DNA of 64,000 bases from VRUE01 sp040879985 (GTDB taxonomy: Bacteria > Actinomycetota > Thermoleophilia > Solirubrobacterales > 70-9), in the NCBI GenBank assembly GCA_040879985.1, contig JBBDJH010000002.1, positions 62,001 through 126,000 of the forward strand. Direction: 5' to 3'. Shown here piece after piece: positions 32,327 to 43,346 of the stretch. Position 1 is the first letter of the stretch, and the number at the start of each line of letters is the position of its first letter. A program made the position numbers and the translations under genes. The notes under the pieces were generated by a model. That model saw only the letters and a list, made by a program, of their open reading frames with translations. It had not been told where the DNA came from and made no database searches.

Positions 32327-33037
32327 CTAGAACGACCCGGCGGTACGCACGGTCGCGGCGCCGTCGTTGTTCTCCAGCGTGCAGGAGATCGTCGCCGCCG
32401 GCCTGCCCGTGCCGCGCCAGAAGGATGCGAAGCCGAGCCGCAGCGGCTCCGCCGGGCGGCCCTCGGGGAGGCCCCACTGCCACTGCATCGACCTCGGCTT
32501 GAAGGTGTCCCAGCTGACGACCACGCCGGGCAGGTCGGTGAAGGTCTCGAACGCGTCCTCGAGCTCGAGCGAGGCGTATTCGGCGCCCCGCGAGTGGAAC
32601 TTGACGCCGACGCTGCCCGGCACCTCCTGCTTGGTCAGGTTGTACTCGCCGCTGGAGCGCGGGAAGGCGCCGCGGCTGTTGACGGTGCGACCGAGCTCGG
32701 CGCGGGGCCCGCCGCGCATCCGGCAGCGCACCCGCGCCTGCCCGACGGCCGAACCGGCCTCGATCGTCAGCACCGCGGTGGCGCGGTAGACCTTTTCGCC
32801 CTCGACGTTGTCTTCGGTCGCGCGCAGGCCGGCCTCGCCGAGCCGCATCGAGCCGCCGCCCGGGATTGCCGCCGCCCGCGAGTCGGGCAACGGCGTCCGC
32901 GCCGCCCACTCGAGCTTGACCGACGAGCCCCCGACCGAGTCGGTCGCCAGCAGCGCCGCGGCCAGCGTCGCGATCAATCCGATGACGACGACGATGACCG
33001 CCCCCCGCGGCGGGCGAGTGTCCGTGATCGAGCCCAC
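32327..33037 (-). CDS. Membrane-anchored extracytoplasmic protein of unknown function
   Basis: A 236-residue protein with one hydrophobic helix near the N-terminus (AVIVVVIGLIATLAAALLA, about 13-31) and a beta-rich outer part with two cysteines (CRMRGG and SCTLEN). Family not recognised. GTG start at 33037. It is convergent with yedK and the stops are 12 bases apart. Confidence 0.6.
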   Translation of the reverse strand: MGSITDTRPPRGAVIVVVIGLIATLAAALLATDSVGGSSVKLEWAARTPLPDSRAAAIPGGGSMRLGEAGLRATEDNVEGEKVYRATAVLTIEAGSAVGQARVRCRMRGGPRAELGRTVNSRGAFPRSSGEYNLTKQEVPGSVGVKFHSRGAEYASLELEDAFETFTDLPGVVVSWDTFKPRSMQWQWGLPEGRPAEPLRLGFASFWRGTGRPAATISCTLENNDGAATVRTAGSF

Positions 33038-33220
33038 GGCGCGGTATTAGACACGACTGCGCTCCGTGGCCGCGCCGTCGTCACCTCCTAGTCTCCTCCC
33101 GGGTCTGAGCACCGCCTGAGTCGCGGGCGGGCTGGCACCGTGGCGAATTTCTTCAAAGTCGGTGCGGACTTGGCACTCTGAGGTCTTGATTCGTTACATC
33201 CGGTCTTGCACGGTTGGAGC

Positions 33221-33556
33221 ATGAACCGATCCAAGAAGCGCCTCAGAGGAGAGATGGTCGAGCCGCCGCACCCGCTGAACTGGAAGCCCCTGGTTGAGCT
33301 TGCGGGTAAGCAGGCGGAGGACTTCATGCTGATGTTCGACGTCGAGTTGGAGAATGGACAGCGCTTGACCGCCTTCAAGCACTGGTGGACCAGGGGCTAT
33401 ATCCACCTAGCGAGAGACGGCCGCGTGTTCGTCTACGAACATCTCCTAAAAGACCTTGACGAGCCGGGCTGGTACCGAGAGGTCGATCCCATCCAGCACC
33501 TCGACCAGGTCCTGCCCCACGGAAGCAGGCTCGCTGAGTACCGGGAACTTGTGTAA
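33221..33556 (+). CDS. Hypothetical protein abutting the tRNA-Arg gene
   Basis: A 111-residue soluble protein rich in Trp, His and charged residues (FMLMFDVELENGQRL; HWWTRGYIHLARDG). I do not recognise it. Base composition is visibly less GC-rich than the neighbours, with many A/T-ending codons. The start is uncertain: ATG 33221 has GGAG one base away, and a second ATG at 33254 follows AGGAG by 2 bases. The stop codon ends one base before the 3' end of the antisense tRNA-Arg, so this may be acquired DNA at a tRNA. Confidence 0.5.
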   Translation: MNRSKKRLRGEMVEPPHPLNWKPLVELAGKQAEDFMLMFDVELENGQRLTAFKHWWTRGYIHLARDGRVFVYEHLLKDLDEPGWYREVDPIQHLDQVLPHGSRLAEYRELV

Positions 33557-33630
<74 letters not shown>

Positions 33631-33714
33631 TCATTGTGGGAGCTTAGTCGCTGGGTGTCAGCTGGATGGTAGCCGAACATATGTTCTGTCCGACCGAGTA
33701 CATAAGGTTGCAAG

Positions 33715-34185
33715 ATGGATCGGGCGGGGAGCGGCAATGAGGGAGAGGCGATGGTCCTGGCAGCACTTGTGCGCCGCGGCCTCCATGTTCTCGTGCCCTT
33801 TGGAGAGGGTCAGCCCTACGATCTTGCTGTTCATCTCGGGGAGGGAGCGTTTCTCAGAGTCCAGTGCAAGACCGCCTGGCCGCGACAGGGATGCGTTGTC
33901 TTCAATAGCGCCAGCACCGACCACGGGCGCGGCCCTCAGTCGTATGTTGGTCTTGCGGACATCTTTGGCGTTTACTTTCCGCCAGATGGGTCGGTGTATC
34001 TCGTTCCGATCGAATCCGTGGCGAGGTTCGAGGGGCGGCTACGGTTGGAGCCGACGCGGAATAACCAGCGGCGGCGAGTCCGTGAGGCAGTTGACTTCGA
34101 GATCGACCGGTGGAGCCTCGACTTGTTGCGCAAGATCGTGCAGCCCGCGGCCGTTCGCGATGAACCTGCGCTGAGCGTCGCGTAG
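33715..34185 (+). CDS. PD-(D/E)XK nuclease-like protein (PDDEXK_5-like)
   Basis: A 156-residue protein with the restriction-endonuclease-like pattern: Glu11 in GNEGEAMVLAAL, Asp36 in GQPYDLAVHL, then VQCKTA with Gln50 and Lys52. This matches small standalone PDDEXK proteins related to archaeal and group I intron endonucleases. DNA cleavage is possible but unproven. GC content is lower than in the housekeeping genes and it lies 84 bases from tRNA-Arg, in line with horizontal gain. No methyltransferase partner is nearby. Confidence 0.65.
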   Translation: MDRAGSGNEGEAMVLAALVRRGLHVLVPFGEGQPYDLAVHLGEGAFLRVQCKTAWPRQGCVVFNSASTDHGRGPQSYVGLADIFGVYFPPDGSVYLVPIESVARFEGRLRLEPTRNNQRRRVREAVDFEIDRWSLDLLRKIVQPAAVRDEPALSVA

Positions 34186-34196
34186 GCTCGCGGGCT

Positions 34197-35165
34197 ATGG
34201 ACCTCTCGGTCGCCTTTCTTGGCACGGGTGGCGCCGTGCCCTCGGCGCGGCGCAACACCGCGAGCCTGCTCGTCACGCGTGGCGGCGAACGGCTGCTGTT
34301 CGACTGCGGCGAGGGCACGCAGCGGCAGATGCAGCGCTCGCTGGGGCTGGTTCAGGTCGACGCGATCCACTTCACCCACTTCCACGCCGACCACATCCTC
34401 GGCCTGCCGGGCCTGCTGAAGACCTACGACCTGACCGAGCGCGAGCGGCCCTTGACGATCTACGGGCCGCGCGGTCTGCGCGACCTGATCAAGAGCCTCG
34501 GCAGGGTGATCGGCCGGGTCGGCTACAAGATCGACCTGGTCGAACTGGACCCCGGCGAGGCGATTCCCTGCGACGGCGCGGAGGTGCGCGCCTTCGACGT
34601 CGAGCACAGCGTGCGGGCGATCGGCTACTCGCTGGTCGAGGCCGAGCGGCCCGGACGGTTTGACCTCGAGGCGGCGAAACGCCTCGGCGTCGAGGAAGGC
34701 CCCGACTTCGCCGCCCTGCAGCGCGGTGAGAGCGTTCCGGGCGCCGCCGGCACGGTCGAGCCCGGCGAGGTGGTCGGCGAGTCGCGCCCCGGCCGCACCG
34801 TCGTCATCACCGGCGACACGGCTCCCTGCCGGGCCACGGTCGAGGCGGCGCGTGGGGCGGAGCTGCTCGTCCACGACGCCAGCTTCTCCGAGGAGGAGGC
34901 GCAGCGTGCGGCCGACACCGGCCACTCGACCGTCGGCCAGGCCGCGGCCGTCGGCCGCGAGGCCGAGGTCAAGCTGCTCGCCCTCGTCCACATCTCCTCC
35001 CGCTACCACGTCGGCAAGATCCTCGACGAGGCGCGCGAGGTCTTCGAGCCGACCCTCGCCCCGCGCGACTTCGACCTGATCGAGATCCCCTTCCCCGAGC
35101 GCGGCGCCCCCGAGCTGATCGCCAACGGCGCCCGCGAACGCCCCGAGCCACAGCCGGTCGAGTAG
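34197..35165 (+). CDS. rnz: Ribonuclease Z
   Basis: A 322-residue MBL-fold tRNA 3' processing nuclease. The zinc motif FTHFHADH (59-66), DCGEGTQRQ near 36-44, ITGDTAPC and the later VHISSRY are all RNase Z signatures. It trims tRNA precursors lacking CCA, fitting the tRNA-Arg nearby that does not encode CCA. A middle segment (about 150-200) is longer than in the short bacterial enzymes. ATG 11 bases after the preceding stop. Confidence 0.93.
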   Translation: MDLSVAFLGTGGAVPSARRNTASLLVTRGGERLLFDCGEGTQRQMQRSLGLVQVDAIHFTHFHADHILGLPGLLKTYDLTERERPLTIYGPRGLRDLIKSLGRVIGRVGYKIDLVELDPGEAIPCDGAEVRAFDVEHSVRAIGYSLVEAERPGRFDLEAAKRLGVEEGPDFAALQRGESVPGAAGTVEPGEVVGESRPGRTVVITGDTAPCRATVEAARGAELLVHDASFSEEEAQRAADTGHSTVGQAAAVGREAEVKLLALVHISSRYHVGKILDEAREVFEPTLAPRDFDLIEIPFPERGAPELIANGARERPEPQPVE

Positions 35166-35169
35166 CCGC

Positions 35170-36036
35170 TCAGCGGGCGGCGACCGCGGCGACCGCGGCC
35201 GCTACAGCGGGGGCCTGGTCCTCTTGGAGGAAGTGCTTGGCCGGCAGCAGGGTTGGGTGCTCCACGCCGAGCGCCCGCTGAACCTCCGCACGACGCCTTG
35301 CGCCGAGCATCGTGTCCCTCTCGCCCCAGATCACCTGCGCCGGGTAGGGCCGCTCGGCGAGGCCCGCGAAGAAGAACCGCTCCTTCGCCTCGCTCAGCTC
35401 GAAGCCGCGCATGATCTTGAGGAAGGCGCGGCCGTGATCGACGCGCTTGAGCAGGGCGTGGTGGGTATCGACCTCCACCGTGGGCACGGCAGAGCGGTCG
35501 CCGATCCCGACCAGGTAGTAGATCTGCCTGAACGGCACCCGCATCATGCTGCGCAGCCAAACCTCGCCGACCCCGCGGATCGAAAACGGGTGCATCGGCC
35601 ACGGCCGGTGGAACGACGCCGCGTCGACCAGGGTGTTCAGCGCGGTCAGCGAGAGCACCCGGCCGGGGTTACGGATCGCCCACTCGAACCCGACCGGCCC
35701 GCCGATGTCGTGCACGACCAGGTGACAGCGCTCGATCCCCAGCGCCTCGATCGCCGCCCCGGTCCAGCGCGCCAACCCGGACCAGCTGTAGTCGAAGTCC
35801 CCGGGCCGCTCGGCCAGCCCCAGCCCGGGAAAGTCAAACGCAACCCCGCGAAGTCCACGCTGGGCGAGCTCAGGCACCACCTTCCGGTACAGAAACGAGC
35901 TGACCGGAACCCCATGCAAACACACCACTGGATCCCCATTACCCCGATCAAGCACAAAGCTGCCCACACCACCGGCCTCGAACCGAGCACCGGCAGCTTC
36001 ATGCGCCGAGATCACGTCTTGCACCGCCCGCTTCAC
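35170..36036 (-). CDS. Alpha/beta hydrolase, haloalkane dehalogenase/epoxide hydrolase-like
   Basis: A 288-residue hydrolase. Oxyanion segment CLHGVPVSSF, nucleophile elbow VVHDIGGPVG with Asp as nucleophile, which is usual for haloalkane dehalogenases and epoxide hydrolases and not for serine esterases. A C-terminal acid (WGERDTML) and His (AKHFLQED) complete the triad. The substrate is unknown. I start it at the GTG at 36036, with GGGAG 9 bases upstream; the frame is open to a TTG at 36072. It is convergent with rnz. Confidence 0.82.
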   Translation of the reverse strand: MKRAVQDVISAHEAAGARFEAGGVGSFVLDRGNGDPVVCLHGVPVSSFLYRKVVPELAQRGLRGVAFDFPGLGLAERPGDFDYSWSGLARWTGAAIEALGIERCHLVVHDIGGPVGFEWAIRNPGRVLSLTALNTLVDAASFHRPWPMHPFSIRGVGEVWLRSMMRVPFRQIYYLVGIGDRSAVPTVEVDTHHALLKRVDHGRAFLKIMRGFELSEAKERFFFAGLAERPYPAQVIWGERDTMLGARRRAEVQRALGVEHPTLLPAKHFLQEDQAPAVAAAVAAVAAR

Positions 36037-36087
36037 GGGACCAGGCTCCCATGGGGGACGGGGTCGGGTCAACTTTGGAAGCTGGAA

Positions 36088-36215
36088 GGACGGCCGGGGA
36101 CGCTCCCGGAGTGCCTCCCCCCGGCACCGCGGAGTGATTCTCGCCGCGAAGCGGCAGAAAATTAATCCCGCCGAAGGCGGGATTTAGGCACCTCCGGGAG
36201 CGTCCCCGGTCGTCC
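36088..36215. repeat. Palindromic element D upstream of the pyr operon
   Basis: Long inverted repeat, arms 36088-36116 and 36186-36215, about 29 bp with one mismatch and one single-base indel, core GGGGACGCTCCCGGAG. Two small hairpins lie inside: GCCGC-GAA-GCGGC (36143-36155) and CCCGCC-GAA-GGCGGG (about 36168-36181). The stretch 36037-36280 otherwise holds only the pyr leader. The right arm ends about 12 bases before the putative pyrR -10. Confidence 0.85.
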
Positions 36216-36226
36216 CCACCTACTGC

Positions 36227-36232
36227 TACTCT
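36227..36232 (+). promoter_or_regulatory. Putative -10 of the pyr operon
   Basis: TACTCT. Transcription about 7 bases downstream would start at about 36239, exactly at the foot of the PyrR hairpin. The -35 region would fall inside the right arm of palindrome D and shows no TTGACA-like match. Confidence 0.4.
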
Positions 36233-36240
36233 GAGCGCCG

Positions 36241-36274
36241 TCCTTTAACCCGGTCCCGCGAGGCCAGGAAGGAG
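36241..36274 (+). promoter_or_regulatory. PyrR-binding leader hairpin that hides the pyrR Shine-Dalgarno
   Basis: The leader contains GGTCCCGCGAGGCC, which fits the PyrR RNA site (ARUCCNGNGAGGYU) except that the closing A-U is G-C. The loop is flanked by TCCTT (36241-36245) that pairs with AAGGA (36269-36273), the core of the AAGGAG ribosome binding site of pyrR (GTG at 36281). UMP-bound PyrR would stabilise the hairpin and block translation. The same logic is known from Mycobacterium smegmatis. No terminator is seen. Confidence 0.8.
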
Positions 36275-36280
36275 CAAAGA

Positions 36281-36835
36281 GTGAGCGAGAAGGTCGTGCT
36301 CGAGCACGACGACCTAAGGCGGACGCTGCGGCGGATCGCCCACGAGATAGCCGAGGCCAACCCCGAGCCCGAGCGTCTCGCGATCGTCGGCATCCACACC
36401 CGCGGCGCCGTGATCGCCCGCCGCCTGCACGCCCTGGTCGGCGAGTTGACCGAGGCCGAGACGCCGATCGGCGACCTCGACATCTCCTTCTACCGCGACG
36501 ACGTCGGCGCCCAGTCGCCGGCCACCCAGCCGGTCGTCCACGCCTCCCACATCGACTTCGACCTCACCGGCCGCAGCGTCGTCCTCGTCGACGACGTGCT
36601 CTTCACCGGCCGCACCGTGCGCGCCGCGATCGATGCCCTGCTCGACTACGGCCGCCCCCAGCAGGTGCAGCTCGCGGTGCTCTGCGACCGCGGCCACCGC
36701 GAGCTGCCTATCCGCCCCGACTACGTCGGCAAGAACCTGCCGACCGCGCGCGCGCAGCGGGTCAACGTGCGGCTCGAGGAGACCGACGAACTCGACCAGG
36801 TGACGATCTCCGAGCGGACCGAGGTGGCGGCATGA
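36281..36835 (+). CDS. pyrR: Bifunctional pyr operon regulator/uracil phosphoribosyltransferase
   Basis: A 184-residue PRTase-fold protein. The PRPP loop VVLVDDVLFTGRTVRAAIDAL is diagnostic. PyrR binds UMP and pyr mRNA to lower pyrimidine synthesis and often also makes UMP from uracil. The GTG start at 36281 follows AAGGAG by 6 bases, and this site is inside the PyrR hairpin, so PyrR controls its own translation. First gene of pyrR-pyrB-pyrC-carA-carB-pyrKD, joined by 4-8-base overlaps. Confidence 0.95.
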   Translation: MSEKVVLEHDDLRRTLRRIAHEIAEANPEPERLAIVGIHTRGAVIARRLHALVGELTEAETPIGDLDISFYRDDVGAQSPATQPVVHASHIDFDLTGRSVVLVDDVLFTGRTVRAAIDALLDYGRPQQVQLAVLCDRGHRELPIRPDYVGKNLPTARAQRVNVRLEETDELDQVTISERTEVAA

Positions 36836-37794
36836 GGCACCTGCTGGCGATCGAGGATCTCGACCGCGAGGGGATCGAGGCGATCCTCGACCGCGCCGAG
36901 AGCTTCGCCGAGGTCGGCCGCCGCGACATCAAGAAGGTGCCGACGCTGCGCGGGCGCACGGTCGTCAGCCTCTTCTACGAGTCGAGCACCCGCACCAGCG
37001 CCTCCTTCGAGCTCGCCGCGAAGCGGCTCTCCGCCGACCTGATCTCGCTCAAGGCGGCCGGCTCCTCGGTCGACAAGGGCGAGTCGCTGAAGGACACATG
37101 CGCGACCCTCTCCGCCTACGACCCGGCGGCGATCGTGATCCGCCACCCCTACGCCGGCGCCGCACAGCTCGTCGCCGGCTGGAGCGAGGCGGCCGTCGTC
37201 AACGCAGGCGACGGCAAGCACGAGCACCCCAGCCAGGCGCTGCTCGACCTCTTCACCCTGCGCCGCCGCCTCGACTCGCTCGAGGGCAGGCGGATCTGGA
37301 TCGTCGGCGACGTGCTGCACAGCCGCGTCGCCCGTTCCAACCTGATCGCGTTCCAGGCGATGGGCGCCGAGGTGACGCTCTGCGGCCCGCCGGCGCTGAT
37401 CCCGCGCGGGATCGAGCAGCTCGGCTGCGCGGTGACCCACTCGCTGGACCGGCTCGAGGAGGCCGACGTCGTCTACGCGCTGCGCCTCCAGCAGGAGCGC
37501 ATGCGGGAGAGCTTCGTGCCCTCGCTGCGCGAGTACGCGGCCCATTTCCAGATCGACTCGCGGCGGCTCGGCCCGCGCCAGCTGCTGATGCATCCCGGGC
37601 CGGTCAACCGCGGCGTCGAGCTCTCCGGCGAGGTGATCGACTCGCCGCAGTCGCTGATGACCGAGCAGGTCGCCTCCGGCCTGATCGTGCGGATGGCGAT
37701 CCTCTACGAGCTGCTCGCCGCCGGCCCGGAGCGGCCGCTCGCGACGCCGGGCGAGCCCGCCCAGCGCCCGACCCCGATCGGACAGCCGGCGTGA
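36832..37794 (+). CDS. pyrB: Aspartate carbamoyltransferase catalytic subunit
   Basis: A 320-residue enzyme joining carbamoyl phosphate and aspartate. The carbamoyl phosphate loop ESSTRTSASFELAAKRL and the HPSQALLDLFTL motif are present; the Asp-binding HPGPVNRGVE near the C-terminus too. No regulatory subunit (pyrI) is nearby, as in most actinobacteria. It overlaps pyrR by 4 bases. The last residues (PGEPAQRPTPIGQPA) are a disordered tail. Confidence 0.96.
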   Translation: MRHLLAIEDLDREGIEAILDRAESFAEVGRRDIKKVPTLRGRTVVSLFYESSTRTSASFELAAKRLSADLISLKAAGSSVDKGESLKDTCATLSAYDPAAIVIRHPYAGAAQLVAGWSEAAVVNAGDGKHEHPSQALLDLFTLRRRLDSLEGRRIWIVGDVLHSRVARSNLIAFQAMGAEVTLCGPPALIPRGIEQLGCAVTHSLDRLEEADVVYALRLQQERMRESFVPSLREYAAHFQIDSRRLGPRQLLMHPGPVNRGVELSGEVIDSPQSLMTEQVASGLIVRMAILYELLAAGPERPLATPGEPAQRPTPIGQPA

Positions 37795-39137
37795 GCCTCG
37801 CGGAGGCGCTCGACATGCGCCCTGGCGAGGGCGCCGACCTGGTCCTGCGCAACGCCACCGTGCTCGACCCGGTCGCCGGGATCGACGGCGTCCACGACGT
37901 CGTCGTCCGCGACGGACATATCGCCGAGCTGGCCGCGCCCGGCGCCGAGCTCGACGGGCTGGAGGAGGTCGACGCCGGGGGCCTGCACGCCTTCCCGGCC
38001 TTCTTCGACCCGCACGTCCACCTGCGCACCCCCGGCCAGGAGCACAAGGAGGACCTCGAGACGGGCACTCGCGCCGCCGCCGCGGGCGGCTACTGCGGCG
38101 TCCTCGCGATGGCCAACACCGATCCGCCGGTCGGCACGCCCGCCGACGTCGAGTCCTTGCGCGAGGCCGCCCGCGCCGCCGCCTGCGTCCCGGTCGGTTT
38201 CCTCGCCACGCTGACCCGCGGCATGGCCGGCGAGGAGCTGACCGAGATGGGCGCGATCCGCGCCGCTGGCGCCGCCGGCTTCAGCGACGACGGGCTGCCG
38301 GTCCGCAGCGCCCGGGTCCTGCGCCGGGCGCTCCAGTACCAGCGGCTCTGCGGCGGCACGATCGCCCTGCACGAGGAGGACCCGGAGCTTTCCGGCGACG
38401 GGGTCATGCACGAGGGCCCGGTCTCGGCCGCGCTCGGCCTGGCCGGGATCCCCTCGGTCTCGGAGTCGACGATGATCGCCCGCGACGCGGCGCTGGCCGC
38501 CTACGAGGGGGGCCGGATCCACGTCCAGCACCTCTCCGCCGCCGAGTCGGTCGAGGCGGTGCGCGCCGCCAAGGCCGCCGGAGTGCGGATCAGCGCCGAG
38601 GCCAGCCCGCACCACCTCTGCCTCACCGACGAGGAGGTCCGCGGCCTCGACCCGCGCCGCCACAAGATGAACCCGCCGCTGCGCTCCGAGGCCGACCGCC
38701 AGGCGCTGATCGAGGGGCTGCGCGAGGGCACGATCGAGTGCGTCGCCACCGACCACGCGCCGCACGCGGCGGAGGAAAAGGAGGTCCCCTTCGAGCAGGC
38801 GGCGATGGGGGTGACCGGGCTGGAGACGGCCTTCGCCGCCCTGCACACCGAGCTCGTCCTGCCGGGCACGATCGAGCTCGGCCCCCTGGTCGAGCGGCTG
38901 GCGGGCGGCGCCGCGCCGTTCGAGCTCGAGCGGCCCAGCCTGGCGCCCGGCAGCGAGGCCAACGTCGCCCTCTGCGACCTGAGCGCCGAGTGGACGGTCG
39001 GCGAGGAGGGCTACGAGAGCCGCTCGCAGAACTCCTGGTGCGCCGGGCGCAAACTGACCGGGCGGGTGCTGATGACGCTCGCCGGCGGCCAGGTCGCCTA
39101 CCGGCTGCGCAGCTTCTCGCTGGGAGTCGCAACGTGA
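37791..39137 (+). CDS. pyrC: Dihydroorotase (type I)
   Basis: A 448-residue amidohydrolase. Metal motif DPHVHLRTPG, later SPHHLCLTDE, and the catalytic Asp in CVATDHAPH are present. It closes carbamoyl aspartate to dihydroorotate. The GTG start at 37791 overlaps the pyrB stop; a downstream ATG in DMRPGEG is possible. Length fits the class I bacterial enzymes. Confidence 0.95.
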   Translation: MSLAEALDMRPGEGADLVLRNATVLDPVAGIDGVHDVVVRDGHIAELAAPGAELDGLEEVDAGGLHAFPAFFDPHVHLRTPGQEHKEDLETGTRAAAAGGYCGVLAMANTDPPVGTPADVESLREAARAAACVPVGFLATLTRGMAGEELTEMGAIRAAGAAGFSDDGLPVRSARVLRRALQYQRLCGGTIALHEEDPELSGDGVMHEGPVSAALGLAGIPSVSESTMIARDAALAAYEGGRIHVQHLSAAESVEAVRAAKAAGVRISAEASPHHLCLTDEEVRGLDPRRHKMNPPLRSEADRQALIEGLREGTIECVATDHAPHAAEEKEVPFEQAAMGVTGLETAFAALHTELVLPGTIELGPLVERLAGGAAPFELERPSLAPGSEANVALCDLSAEWTVGEEGYESRSQNSWCAGRKLTGRVLMTLAGGQVAYRLRSFSLGVAT

Positions 39138-40238
39138 GCGGCTACATCCTGCTCGAGGACGGCGCCCGCTTCGACGGCGAGCTCTGCGGGCACGCCGGCG
39201 AGGTCAGCGGCGAGGTCGTCTTCAACACGGCGATGACCGGCTACCAGGAGTCGGTCACCGATCCCTCCTACGCGGGCCAGATCATCGTCTTCACCTACCC
39301 GCTGATCGGCAACTACGGCGTCTCCGCCGAGGCGATGGAGTCCGACCGGATCCACGCCCGCGGCGTGGTCATGCGTGACCCCAAGAACGGCGAGGACGTC
39401 GCCACCGCCGAGGGCGGCTGGCTCGACTGGCTCGCCGACTGCGGCGTGCCGGGGATCGGCGGCGTCGACACCCGCGCCCTGGTCCGCCACATCCGCGAGC
39501 GCGGCGCGATGCGCGGCGGCATCTTCTCGGCTGCGCTGCCCGAGCCCGAGGCGCGCGAACGGGTCGCCGCCGAGCCCGGCATGGCGGGCGCCGACCTGGC
39601 CCGCACCGTCACCCCGCCGGAGCCGGTCCGCTTCGCGGGCGACGGCCCGCACGTGGTCGGGATCGACACCGGGATCAAGCTCAACATCGTCCGCGAGCTG
39701 CGCGCCCGCGGCTGCCGCCTCACGCTGCTGCCCTGCACGTCCTCGGCCGAGCAGGTGCTCGCCGAGGACCCGGACGTGGTCTTCCTCGCCAACGGCCCCG
39801 GCGACCCCGGCGCGCTCGGCTACGTGGTCGAGACCGTCCGCGAGCTGGTCGGGCGGAAGCCGATCTTCGGCATCTGCCTCGGCCACCAGCTGCTCTGCCG
39901 GGCGGTCGGGCTGGAGACCTTCAAGCTGCCCTTCGGCCACCGCGGCGCCAACCACCCGGTCAAGGAGCTGGCAAGCGGGCGGATCGAGATCACCGCGCAG
40001 AACCACAGCTTCGCGGTCCAGGGGCCGGGCGGCGAGCCGCGCATCGAGGCCGATGAGCCGGTCCGCTGGGAGACCGACTTCGGCGTCGCCGAGCTGTCCC
40101 ACCTCAACCTCTACGACCGCACGGTCGAGGGCCTGGTCCTCAAGGACGTCGCCGCGGCGACCGTCCAGTACCACCCCGAGGCCGGCCCCGGCCCGCACGA
40201 CGCCCGCCATCTCTTCGATTCCTTCCTGGAGCTCGCCC

Positions 40239-40246
<8 letters not shown>
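39134..40246 (+). CDS. carA: Carbamoyl phosphate synthase small (glutaminase) subunit
   Basis: A 370-residue subunit. The N-terminal domain starts YILLEDGARFDGE, with the conserved GYQESVTDPSYAGQI. The C-terminal class I glutaminase has the nucleophile Cys in FGICLGHQLL and the His/Glu pair in QYHPEAGPGPHDA. It passes ammonia to CarB. The GTG at 39134 overlaps pyrC by 4 bases; the frame is open far upstream but that is pyrC in another phase. Confidence 0.96.
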
Positions 40247-43338
<3,092 letters not shown>

Positions 43339-43346
<8 letters not shown>

